A program made the position numbers and the translations under genes. This document shows positions 1 through 6,628 of a DNA stretch of 8,213 nucleotides, piece by piece (positions within the stretch are counted from its first letter, which is position 1; the number at the start of each line of letters is the position of its first letter). Under the pieces are notes generated by a model that made no database searches, was not told the origin of the DNA, and was given only the letters and a program-made list of their open reading frames with translations. The stretch is from Desulfohalobiaceae bacterium. GTDB taxonomy: Bacteria > Desulfobacterota > Desulfovibrionia > Desulfovibrionales > Desulfothermaceae. The stretch spans positions 1-8,213 of the forward strand of contig JAIPDU010000066.1 of NCBI GenBank assembly GCA_021737525.1. The letters are read 5' to 3'.

Positions 1-1
1 C

Positions 2-2554
2 CAGGAGCAGAGCATCCGGAACTTCTTCATCCAGAGCACCACCTACCTGCTCAACTTCCAGCAGTTCAAGGACATCGACCCGGATTCGGTGCAGAGGCTC
101 GTGGTCTGCGACACCCGCCAGCGCTCCAGGCTGCCGCACGTGGCTCCCCTTTTGGAGCGCGAGGCGAGCCTGGAGATCCACGTCTTTGATCATCATCCGG
201 ACACAGAGGAGGATCTGGCTGCCACGTATCAGGTGGTGCGGCTCTGGGGCTCCACCGTGGCCGTCCTGGTCCGGGAGCTGCAGCGGCACGGTCTGGAGCC
301 TGACGCGGACCGGGCCACGCTCATGGGGCTGGGGCTTTACGAGGACACAGGGAGCTTCACCTTCGACTCCACCACGGTCCAGGACCTGGAGGCAGCGGCC
401 TGGCTCCGCGGCAGGGGCATGGACGTCAGCGTGATCTCCGACTTCCTGAGCAAGGAGATCAGCTCCGAGCAGGTGGGGATCCTGAACAGCCTGCTCAACT
501 CGAGCACCATCCACAATTTCGACGGGGTCGAGGTCTGCTTCGCCCGCGTCTCCGTGGATCGCTACGTCCGGGACTTCGCCCTGCTGGTGCACAAGATGAT
601 GGAAATCGAGCAGCACAAGACCGTCTTCGCCCTGGCCCTGATGCAGGACCGCGTACATATAGCCGCCCGCAGCCGCGATCCCTACGTGGACGTGGGCACC
701 ATCTGCACCTCCCTGGGCGGCGGGGGGCATCCCTACGCCGCCTCCGCCACGGTCAAGGACAAGACCCCGGCCCAGATCGAGGACGAAATCTTCGGTCTGC
801 TCTATTCCCACATCCATCCCCAGCTCCGGGTCCGGTCCCTCATGTCCAGCCCGCCGGTCTCCGTGAGCAGCACCCAGGATATCGACACCGCCTGCACGGT
901 CATGACCCGTTTCGGGCTCAAGGCCGTGCCGGTACTGGACCCGGAAACCGGCGAGTGTCAGGGAATCCTGGAGCACCAGCTGGCCAGCCGGGCCAGCTCC
1001 CACGGCCTGGGCCGGTTCGAGATCCAGGAGTACATGCGACGCAACGTCACCGCGCTCTCCCCCGAGGACAGCCTCTACCGGGTAGTGGAAATCGTTATCG
1101 AGCAGGGACAGCGCCTGGTCCCGGTCCTGGAGCAGGGCCGCCTCGTCGGGGTGGTCACCCGGACCGACCTGATCAACTGGCTGGTGGAGGAACCGGCCCG
1201 AATTCCGGAGTCCATCTCCAGGCACAGGATGCAGGAGAGGAAAGTGGGCTCGCTGATGCGGAACCGGCTTCCCGGAGCCGTTTACGAGCTTCTGCAGCAG
1301 TTGGGCCGCATGGCCCGGGAGATGGGGTACACCGCTTACGCAGTGGGCGGCTTCGTCCGGGATATCATGCTGCAGCAGCCCAATCTGGACCTGGACCTGG
1401 TTGTCGAAGGAGACGGGATCGAGTTCGCCGCTCGGATCGTGCGCGCCCTGGGCGGGCGCTACCGCTCGCACAAGAAGTTCCGCACCGCGGTGGTGATCCT
1501 GCCCGACGGCCAGCGCATCGACGTGGCCACCGCACGCCTGGAATACTACGAACACCCCGCGGCCCTGCCCACGGTGGAGCTCTCCTCCATCAAGATGGAC
1601 CTGGTGCGCCGGGACTTCACCATCAACGCCCTGGCCATCCAGCTCAATCCGGATCACTTCGGGGAACTGGTGGACTTCTTCGACGGCCAGAAGGACATCA
1701 AGGAGCGGGTCATCCGCGTCCTGCATTCGCTCAGCTTCGTGGAGGATCCCACCCGCATCCTGCGCGCCGTGCGCTTCGAACAGCGCTTCGCCTTCCGCAT
1801 CGGCAACCAGACCGAGCGGCTGATCAAGAACGCCCTGAGCCTGAACATGTTCCATCGCCTCTCCGGCACCCGGATCTTCCAGGAGCTCATGCTCATCCTG
1901 GAGGAGAGCGACCCCCTGAGCTGCCTGCGCCGCCTGGAGGAGCTGGGTGTCCCGGAAAACATCCACCCCCTGCTGCAGATCACCGAGCGCAAGGAACAGA
2001 TCCTGGAGGAGGTCGCCCGGGTCCTGGACTGGTATGCCCTGCTCTACGAGAGCACTCGCCCCGAAAGGTGGAAGGTCTTCCTGCTGGGATTCTGCGAGGG
2101 CCACAACACGGACGAGTGCCGCACCCTGCTCAAGCGGCTCCAGTTCTCCACCAAGCAGGAGGAGGGCTTCGTCCAGCTCGTGGAGGACGTGCACACGGCG
2201 CGCAAGGAGCTCATGGACTGGCAGCGCGGACAGCGGAAACAGAGCGACCTCTACTTCATCCTGGCCCGCCTGAGCATCGAGGCCGAGCTCTATGTCATGG
2301 CCACGGGCAAGACGGAGCTCATTCGCAAACAGCTCTCGCACCACCTGAGCCGGCTGAAGAACACCCGGATCGAGATCAGCGGGGAAGACCTGAAAACCAT
2401 GGGCCTCACCCCGGGCCCGGCCTACTCCCGCATCCTGAACAAGATCCTGCGGGCCAAGCTGGACGGCGAGGCCACGGACCGCCAGGCCCAGCTCAACCTG
2501 GCCCTGGAGCTCATCCGCGAGGAAGAGCCGGCCAGGAGAACGGGGCAGGCCTGA
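2..2554 (+). CDS. DHH/CBS-domain tRNA nucleotidyltransferase (poly(A) polymerase family), 5' partial
   Basis: The frame is open to the left edge, so the gene starts upstream and the GTG at 89 is not the true start; 850 residues are visible, numbered here from the codon at position 2. In order: a DHH phosphoesterase domain with DHH at residues 63-65, a DTGSF motif near 115 and a DHHA1-type GGGGHP at 239-244; two CBS repeats at about 279-394; then the class II nucleotidyltransferase head with GGFVRD near 449, catalytic-type DLD at 463-465, RRDFTINALA at 536-545 and DPTRILRAVRF near 582; then a helical tRNA-binding tail. Family members add CCA, or only the terminal A, to tRNA 3' ends, or act as poly(A) polymerases. 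The DHH and CBS parts suggest an added phosphoesterase and nucleotide-sensing role, which is inference. In bacteria with split activities, such large fused enzymes tend to be the A-adding partner. Strict CC versus A specificity cannot be told by eye. Confidence 0.9.
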   Translation, partial: QEQSIRNFFIQSTTYLLNFQQFKDIDPDSVQRLVVCDTRQRSRLPHVAPLLEREASLEIHVFDHHPDTEEDLAATYQVVRLWGSTVAVLVRELQRHGLEPDADRATLMGLGLYEDTGSFTFDSTTVQDLEAAAWLRGRGMDVSVISDFLSKEISSEQVGILNSLLNSSTIHNFDGVEVCFARVSVDRYVRDFALLVHKMMEIEQHKTVFALALMQDRVHIAARSRDPYVDVGTICTSLGGGGHPYAASATVKDKTPAQIEDEIFGLLYSHIHPQLRVRSLMSSPPVSVSSTQDIDTACTVMTRFGLKAVPVLDPETGECQGILEHQLASRASSHGLGRFEIQEYMRRNVTALSPEDSLYRVVEIVIEQGQRLVPVLEQGRLVGVVTRTDLINWLVEEPARIPESISRHRMQERKVGSLMRNRLPGAVYELLQQLGRMAREMGYTAYAVGGFVRDIMLQQPNLDLDLVVEGDGIEFAARIVRALGGRYRSHKKFRTAVVILPDGQRIDVATARLEYYEHPAALPTVELSSIKMDLVRRDFTINALAIQLNPDHFGELVDFFDGQKDIKERVIRVLHSLSFVEDPTRILRAVRFEQRFAFRIGNQTERLIKNALSLNMFHRLSGTRIFQELMLILEESDPLSCLRRLEELGVPENIHPLLQITERKEQILEEVARVLDWYALLYESTRPERWKVFLLGFCEGHNTDECRTLLKRLQFSTKQEEGFVQLVEDVHTARKELMDWQRGQRKQSDLYFILARLSIEAELYVMATGKTELIRKQLSHHLSRLKNTRIEISGEDLKTMGLTPGPAYSRILNKILRAKLDGEATDRQAQLNLALELIREEEPARRTGQA

Positions 2555-2572
2555 TCGGATTCCCGTTCCAGC

Positions 2573-2602
2573 TTGACCCGGTAATCCCTTATAAAGTATA
2601 GG
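2573..2602 (+). promoter_or_regulatory. Candidate sigma70 promoter of the amino acid ABC operon
   Basis: TTGACC at 2573-2578 is a 5/6 match to the -35 consensus. It is followed after 18 bases by TATAGG at 2597-2602, a weak -10 matching only the first four positions. TATAAA at 2590-2595 fits a -10 better but sits only 11 bases from the TTGACC. The patch is AT-rich in GC-rich DNA and lies 19-48 bases past the stop of the upstream gene and about 90 bases before the binding-protein start. No T-tract terminator for the upstream gene was seen in this gap. Confidence 0.45.
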
Positions 2603-2691
2603 ACCGGATTAGGTGCCCTCTCCGGCCCCGACAAACAGGCAAACAAAATCGCTTGTGGCAAGCAACCTCAAAACCAGGGAGGTAAATCGCT

Positions 2692-3429
2692 ATGTGGAAG
2701 AAGACCCTGTTCGCCTTTCTTCTGGTCCTTGTGTGCGCCTCGGTCGCCTGGGGGCAGAAGACCATCGTCTTCGCGGTGGACGCCACCTGGCCCCCCATGG
2801 AATACGTGAACCAGGACAAGGACATCGTGGGCTATTCCATCGACTACATGACAGCAGCGGGCAAGCTCGCCGGCTTCGAGCCGGTCTTCAAGAACACTCC
2901 CTGGGACGGCATTTTCGCCGGCCTGCAGGGCGGCAACTACGACGCCATCTGTTCCTCGGTGAGCATCACGGAAAAGCGGAAGGAGGCCATGGACTTCAGC
3001 GAGCCCTACTATGAGGTCCGGCAGGCACTGATCGTGCCCCGCGACTCCGACGCCGAGACCATACAGGACCTCAAGGGCAAGAAGGTGGGGGCCCAGATCG
3101 GGACCACCGGCTACTTCGCCATCAAGGAGGTCGAGGGGGTGGAGCCCGAATCCTACGACGAGATCGGCCTGGCCATGCGGGACCTGAAGAACGGCAACCT
3201 GGCCGGCGTGGTCTGCGACGACCCCGTGGCGGCAAACTACGCCAAGCAGAAAGAGGGCTTCCAGAAGAATCTGCAGATCGTAAGCATCCTGGATACGGGC
3301 CAGACGGAGCACTACGGCATCGCCGTGCAGAAGGGCAACGAGGATCTCCTGCAGCTGATCAACGAGGGAATCAGCAAGGTCAAGGAAAAGGGCCTGGAGG
3401 AAAAGTTCAAGAAGAAATGGATCAAGTAG
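2692..3429 (+). CDS. Polar amino acid ABC transporter, periplasmic substrate-binding protein
   Basis: This 245-residue protein is a family 3 solute-binding protein (GlnH/HisJ type), which captures an amino acid in the periplasm and delivers it to the membrane permease. Residues 1-21 form a signal peptide with a Lys pair, a hydrophobic core and an AWG/Q type I cleavage context. The Cys at 15 has a poor lipobox, so a lipoprotein is unlikely. Visible family hallmarks are the early WPPMEY at 33-38, WDGIFAGLQ at 71-79, ITEKR at 92-96 with the Arg that usually holds the ligand carboxylate, DFSEPYY at 101-107, GTTG at 137-140, and the CDDP at 175-178 whose first Asp lines up with the amino-group ligand of GlnH. 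The ATG has a good ribosome binding site, GGGAGG at 2677-2682. Length is normal. Exact substrate is not readable, but glutamine or another polar amino acid is most likely. Confidence 0.93.
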   Translation: MWKKTLFAFLLVLVCASVAWGQKTIVFAVDATWPPMEYVNQDKDIVGYSIDYMTAAGKLAGFEPVFKNTPWDGIFAGLQGGNYDAICSSVSITEKRKEAMDFSEPYYEVRQALIVPRDSDAETIQDLKGKKVGAQIGTTGYFAIKEVEGVEPESYDEIGLAMRDLKNGNLAGVVCDDPVAANYAKQKEGFQKNLQIVSILDTGQTEHYGIAVQKGNEDLLQLINEGISKVKEKGLEEKFKKKWIK

Positions 3430-3452
3430 CCTTGGGGACCATGCGCAGGACC

Positions 3453-3486
3453 GGGCCGGCGTGGCGGGGTGGCGCCACGCCGGCCC
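3453..3486 (+). promoter_or_regulatory. Strong GC hairpin between binding-protein and permease genes
   Basis: A perfect 14-bp inverted repeat occupies 3453-3466 and 3473-3486 with a 6-base loop. It starts 23 bases after the binding-protein stop codon. No run of T follows, so it is not a canonical intrinsic terminator. Hairpins at this place in ABC operons commonly protect the upstream mRNA from 3' decay or cause partial termination, giving much more binding protein than permease. That role is inferred here from position. Confidence 0.75.
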
Positions 3487-3558
3487 ATCCGTGTGGATTG
3501 AGGAATCATTGCCAACCTGGACCCATTCCGCAACCCTCGACTCCATGAAGGCGTCACC

Positions 3559-4392
3559 ATGAGCCATGCCGAGCAAAGGGCGCAGCAGTCCAATCCCCGG
3601 GACACGGAGGAGGAAACCGGCCAAAGCAAACGCATCGAGGTCACGGACAGCGCGGCGATCCCGGACAAGTCCGACAAGGGGCTCTTCACCGCCTGGCGGG
3701 TCTCCTGCTTTGGCGCCATCGGGCTCATCATCCTCTTGTGCTCGGTCAAGCCCGATCCCTACCTGGACATCCTGCTCTTCGTGCCCGACGGGGTGCTGGT
3801 CACCTTCGAGGTGACCATGCTCTCCATTGTTCTCTCACTGATCGTGGGCCTTATCACCGGATTGGGGCGCCTTTCCGGAAACGCCTTCATCAATCTGACC
3901 GCCTCCACCTACGTGGAGGTGGTGCGGGGCATCCCCCTTCTGGTACAGCTCTTTTACATCTACTACGCCATCGGGACCTTCACCCAGATCCCGCCCTTTA
4001 CCGCGGCCATCATTGCCCTGACCGTGTGCTACGGGGCGTACATGGGCGAAATCTTCCGGGCCGGGATCGACTCCATCGACCCCGGTCAGACCGAAGCGGC
4101 CAGATCGCTGGGATTCAGCCGGTGGCAGACCATGTACCACGTGATCATCCCCCAGGCCATGCGCACCATCCTGCCCCCGGTGGGCAACGAATTCATCGCC
4201 CTCTTGAAGGACACCTCCCTGGTCTCCATCATCGCGGTATCCGATCTCCTGCGCCGGGGCCGGGAATTCGCCACCTCCACCTTCGACTACTTCGAGACCT
4301 TCACCCTGGTGGCCCTGATCTACCTGCTCATCACCTTGTTTCTGTCCAAGATCGTGAATATCATGGAGAACAGAGTAACCCCCTATGAATGA
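3559..4392 (+). CDS. Polar amino acid ABC transporter, permease subunit
   Basis: This 277-residue inner-membrane protein belongs to the HisM/GlnP-type permeases, which form the translocation channel and dock the ATPase. After a charged, Ser/Gln/Glu-rich N-terminal stretch of about 47 residues there is a hydrophobic segment near 48-63, then the usual permease core: membrane segments near 78-102, 121-140, 146-165 and 246-263. The coupling (EAA) loop reads EAARSLGFSRWQ at 179-190, followed by the conserved IIPQAMR and the Pro-Pro/Gly-Asn-Glu-Phe region at 196-212. The ATG is preceded by GAAGG at 3547-3551 with a 7-base gap. The stop overlaps the ATPase start by 8 bases, which implies translational coupling. 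The long hydrophilic leader and extra first membrane segment exceed the roughly 215-230 residues of minimal family members. Only one permease gene is present, so it probably acts as a homodimer. Confidence 0.92.
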   Translation: MSHAEQRAQQSNPRDTEEETGQSKRIEVTDSAAIPDKSDKGLFTAWRVSCFGAIGLIILLCSVKPDPYLDILLFVPDGVLVTFEVTMLSIVLSLIVGLITGLGRLSGNAFINLTASTYVEVVRGIPLLVQLFYIYYAIGTFTQIPPFTAAIIALTVCYGAYMGEIFRAGIDSIDPGQTEAARSLGFSRWQTMYHVIIPQAMRTILPPVGNEFIALLKDTSLVSIIAVSDLLRRGREFATSTFDYFETFTLVALIYLLITLFLSKIVNIMENRVTPYE

Positions 4393-5125
4393 GAGCCAGC
4401 CCATCATCTCCATCCGCGGGGTGTACAAATTCTTCGGACGCCTCGCCGCCCTGGAGAACATCGACCTGGATGTCTATCCCCAGGAACGGATCGTGGTCAT
4501 CGGGCCCAGCGGCTCGGGCAAGAGCACCCTGCTCCGGGCGGTTAACCAGCTGGAGAGCATCGACAGGGGGACCCTCCAGGTGAACGGGAGCGACGTGTCC
4601 CACCCCAAGGCGGACCTGAACAAGATCCGCATGGGCCTGGGCATGGTCTTTCAGAACTTCAACCTCTTTCCGCACAAGACGGTTCTGGAGAACCTCACCC
4701 TGGCCCCGATCAAGCTGAAGAAGATACCCAGGGAGCAGGCCGAGGAACAGGCCTATCCCCTGCTGGACAAGGTGGGGATCAGGGACAAGGCGGACAAGTA
4801 CCCCTCCAAGCTCTCCGGCGGGGAAAAACAGCGGGTGGCCATCGCCAGGGCCCTGGCCATGAACCCGCAAATCATGCTCTTCGACGAGCCCACCTCCGCC
4901 CTGGATCCGGAGATGATCGGCGAGGTGCTGGACGTGATGAAGGACCTGGCCCTGGAGGGGATGACCATGCTCGTGGTCAGCCACGAAATGGGCTTCGCCC
5001 GGGAGGTTGCGGACAGGGTGGTCTTCATGGACGAGGGCCGGATCGTGGAGCGGGGCACACCGGAACACTTCTTTCAGAATCCGCAGCATCCCCGGACCCA
5101 GAAATTTCTGAGCCAGATACTGTGA
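4385..5125 (+). CDS. Polar amino acid ABC transporter, ATP-binding subunit
   Basis: This 246-residue cytoplasmic ATPase is of the GlnQ/HisP type and powers uptake by the adjacent permease and binding protein. All nucleotide-binding motifs are intact: Walker A GPSGSGKST at 40-48, Q-loop Gln at 90 in VFQNFNLFPH, the ABC signature LSGGEKQR at 143-150, Walker B IMLFDE at 163-168, a D-loop SALDPE at 171-176 and the switch His at 200 in VVSHEMGFA. The length is typical for the family. The start overlaps the permease stop by 8 bases, and only weak purine-rich sequence (GGAGA at 4365-4369) lies upstream, so translation is probably coupled. The signature has Glu where Gln is common, a frequent and functional variant. 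Substrate identity cannot be decided from the ATPase. Confidence 0.95.
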   Translation: MNESQPIISIRGVYKFFGRLAALENIDLDVYPQERIVVIGPSGSGKSTLLRAVNQLESIDRGTLQVNGSDVSHPKADLNKIRMGLGMVFQNFNLFPHKTVLENLTLAPIKLKKIPREQAEEQAYPLLDKVGIRDKADKYPSKLSGGEKQRVAIARALAMNPQIMLFDEPTSALDPEMIGEVLDVMKDLALEGMTMLVVSHEMGFAREVADRVVFMDEGRIVERGTPEHFFQNPQHPRTQKFLSQIL

Positions 5126-5129
5126 GGCC

Positions 5130-5570
5130 ATGCGCATATCAGTAATCGGCGCCGGCGAGTGCTCCGGTGAAGTCTACGACCTGGCCCGCGAGGTGGGGCG
5201 TATCCTGGTCGAGAGCGGACACACCCTGGTCTGCGGCGGTCTGGGTGGGGTCATGGAAGGCGCCAGCAAGGGGGCCTGCCTGGCCGGTGGCCGGGTCATC
5301 GGGATCCTGCCCGGATCCGACCCCCGCGAGGCCAATCCCTTTGTCACCTGCCCCGTGAGCACGGAAATGGGCATGATGCGCAACTACCTCGTGGTCCAGA
5401 ACGGTGATGCAGCCATCGCCGTCTCCGGGGGGTACGGCACACTGTCCGAGATGGCCATGGCCCTGAAGCTCGGGCGCAGGGTCGTGTGCCTGGGCGGATG
5501 GACATGGATCGCCGGGGTGGAAACCGCCCAGACGCCAGAGGAAGCCGTGGACCGGGCCCAGGCCCCCTAA
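5130..5570 (+). CDS. TIGR00725 family protein (LOG/SLOG-like Rossmann fold)
   Basis: This 146-residue protein has a single compact Rossmann-like domain. Visible motifs are an N-terminal strand with VIGAGECS at 5-12, a Gly-rich CGGLGGVMEGA at 35-45, ILPGSDP at 59-65, NYLVVQNGDA at 84-93 and SGGYGTLSE at 99-107. This pattern fits the TIGR00725 group, related to the LOG phosphoribohydrolases, DprA and molybdenum-cofactor carrier proteins, which bind nucleotide-like or phosphate-bearing ligands. True LOG enzymes have PGGxGTxxE; the Ser in the first position here argues against cytokinin-type activity. The cellular role of the family is not established. It begins 4 bases after the ATPase stop with no well-spaced ribosome binding site (GAGG overlaps the upstream stop codon), so translation is probably coupled to the ABC genes. 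Confidence 0.85.
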   Translation: MRISVIGAGECSGEVYDLAREVGRILVESGHTLVCGGLGGVMEGASKGACLAGGRVIGILPGSDPREANPFVTCPVSTEMGMMRNYLVVQNGDAAIAVSGGYGTLSEMAMALKLGRRVVCLGGWTWIAGVETAQTPEEAVDRAQAP

Positions 5571-5598
5571 CCGGAAAAACATCTTTTCAAAAATGAGC

Positions 5599-5608
5599 GG
5601 TGAAAGAG
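5599..5608 (+). promoter_or_regulatory. Purine-rich ribosome binding site that decides the HIT gene start
   Basis: GGTGAAAGAG lies just before the ATG at 5611. An in-frame ATG at 5593 has only T- and A-rich sequence upstream. The protein from 5611 also begins with MDRLWSPWR, the usual opening of this HIT subfamily, so 5611 is preferred. Confidence 0.55.
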
Positions 5609-5610
5609 CT

Positions 5611-6102
5611 ATGGATCGACTTTGGAGCCCGTGGCGGTTAGAATACATCCTGGGACCCAAGCCGGACGAATGCGTCTTCTGCATTCCCGATTCCGGGGAG
5701 GAGGATCGGGAGCGTCTCATCCTCTACCGCGGGGAGCGCAACTTCGTGATCATGAACCGCTATCCCTACAACAACGGGCATCTCATGATCACCCCCTACC
5801 GCCATGTCTCCGCCCTGGTCGACCTCGAGCCCGCGGAGAGCCATGAGATGATGGATCTCATGCAGCGCACGTGTTCCATCATGTGGGAGGTTTTTACTCC
5901 GGACGGCCTGAATGTGGGCCTGAATGTCGGTGAAGCCGCAGGGGCAGGCATCGAGGAGCACCTGCACTTCCACCTCTTGCCCAGATGGACCGGGGACCAT
6001 TCCTTTATGGCCGTGTTCGGGGAAACCATGGTCATCCCGGAGGACCTCTACAGTGCCTACGACAGGCTCAAACCCCGATTCGATGCAATCGACAACGGGT
6101 AA
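5611..6102 (+). CDS. HIT family nucleotide hydrolase/transferase
   Basis: This 163-residue protein carries the histidine triad HLHFHLL with His at 117, 119 and 121; the middle His is the family nucleophile that attacks the alpha-phosphate of nucleotides or dinucleotides such as Ap4A or AMP-conjugates. A CVFC motif (Cys 21 and 24) near the N-terminus is the metal-binding pair of the zinc-containing HIT branch. The body shows NRYPYNNGHLMITPYRH at 49-65, which builds the nucleotide pocket, and NVGLNVGEAAGAG at 101-113. The architecture matches the short cytoplasmic HIT proteins often annotated as Ap4A phosphorylase-like. The substrate is not readable. It lies 40 bases after the TIGR00725 gene and 12 bases before the LapA-domain gene. 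An alternative start at 5593 would add six residues. Confidence 0.92.
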   Translation: MDRLWSPWRLEYILGPKPDECVFCIPDSGEEDRERLILYRGERNFVIMNRYPYNNGHLMITPYRHVSALVDLEPAESHEMMDLMQRTCSIMWEVFTPDGLNVGLNVGEAAGAGIEEHLHFHLLPRWTGDHSFMAVFGETMVIPEDLYSAYDRLKPRFDAIDNG

Positions 6103-6114
6103 AGGAGAGAGGCT

Positions 6115-6450
6115 ATGCGCTATGTCAAGGCCTTGCTGGTCATACTGCTCTTTGTTTTCGGACTCACCTTTTTCCTGCAGAACTCGGAAATGTTCACCGC
6201 CACCCTGTCCGTTCGCTTCGAGGTACTGGACTGGGGCGGCCGCTCCGATCCCATCCCCTTGTACATGTTTCTCGTGCTCGCCTTTCTCCTGGGCGCTCTG
6301 ATCAGCCTCCTCTATCTCGCCGCGGACAAGATCAAGCTGCACAGGGAGCTCAAGCGCAGAAAGTCCCGGATCAGCAGCCTGGAAAGGGAGCTTTCCTCCT
6401 TGCGCAACATGAGCCTGGACAAGGAGCAGCACCAGGAGGAGAGCCCCTGA
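6115..6450 (+). CDS. LapA domain (DUF1049) inner-membrane protein
   Basis: This is a small protein of 111 residues with two membrane segments, near 4-21 and 48-69, joined by a short loop containing the typical QNSE motif at 22-25 and a VRFEVLDW strand. The C-terminal 40 residues are charged and predicted to be helical or coiled-coil, facing the cytoplasm. This layout matches LapA (YciS), which in E. coli sits in the inner membrane beside LapB and contributes to lipopolysaccharide assembly control. A good ribosome binding site, AGGAG at 6103-6107, sits 7 bases before the ATG, 12 bases after the HIT stop. The LapB-like gene follows at 6629, which supports a joint role. Function in this organism is inferred from family and context. 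Confidence 0.88.
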   Translation: MRYVKALLVILLFVFGLTFFLQNSEMFTATLSVRFEVLDWGGRSDPIPLYMFLVLAFLLGALISLLYLAADKIKLHRELKRRKSRISSLERELSSLRNMSLDKEQHQEESP

Positions 6451-6628
6451 AAGTGATTCTCTGTCAGATATTAAATAGGGGCTCGACGCCATTCGCCAGA
6501 CTGCAGTGACCACCCACGGATCCGGCGCATGCCTTTTCCCCGACACCGGCGCTTCCGTCGCCAGGGAGATCGAGTTCCCGCTATCTTGCCCACAGCCGCA
6601 GACATGCACGAAGGGGACACGCTGCTAT
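6451..6628. other. 178-bp gap upstream of the LapB-like gene, no gene seen
   Basis: The gap begins with an AT-rich patch, ATATTAAATAG at 6468-6478, that could contain a promoter -10 region, but no convincing -35 element was found at 16-18 bases. CCTGAAA at 6446-6452 resembles a heat-shock -35, yet no matching CCCCAT-type -10 follows. The LapB-like frame stays open back to a GTG at 6506, but the added residues look unlike the family. No terminator hairpin with a T-run is visible. Confidence 0.4.

Noticed and set aside
955..2601. A 548-codon open frame on the + strand inside the tRNA nucleotidyltransferase gene
   Set aside because: It reads as a Gly/Pro/Arg/His-rich low-complexity product typical of the shifted frame of a GC-rich gene; the overlapping frame has full conserved domains.
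2651..2663. Small hairpin GCTTG-TGG-CAAGC upstream of the binding-protein gene
   Set aside because: A 5-bp stem with a 3-base loop is too weak to call a regulatory element.
2668..3624. A 318-codon - strand frame antisense to the binding-protein gene
   Set aside because: It is composed of Leu/Val/His/Gly-rich shadow sequence; the + strand frame has a signal peptide and complete family motifs.
6506..6628. Upstream GTG start for the LapB-like gene
   Set aside because: The 41 added residues show no family resemblance, and the ATG at 6629 gives a protein whose length matches LapB.
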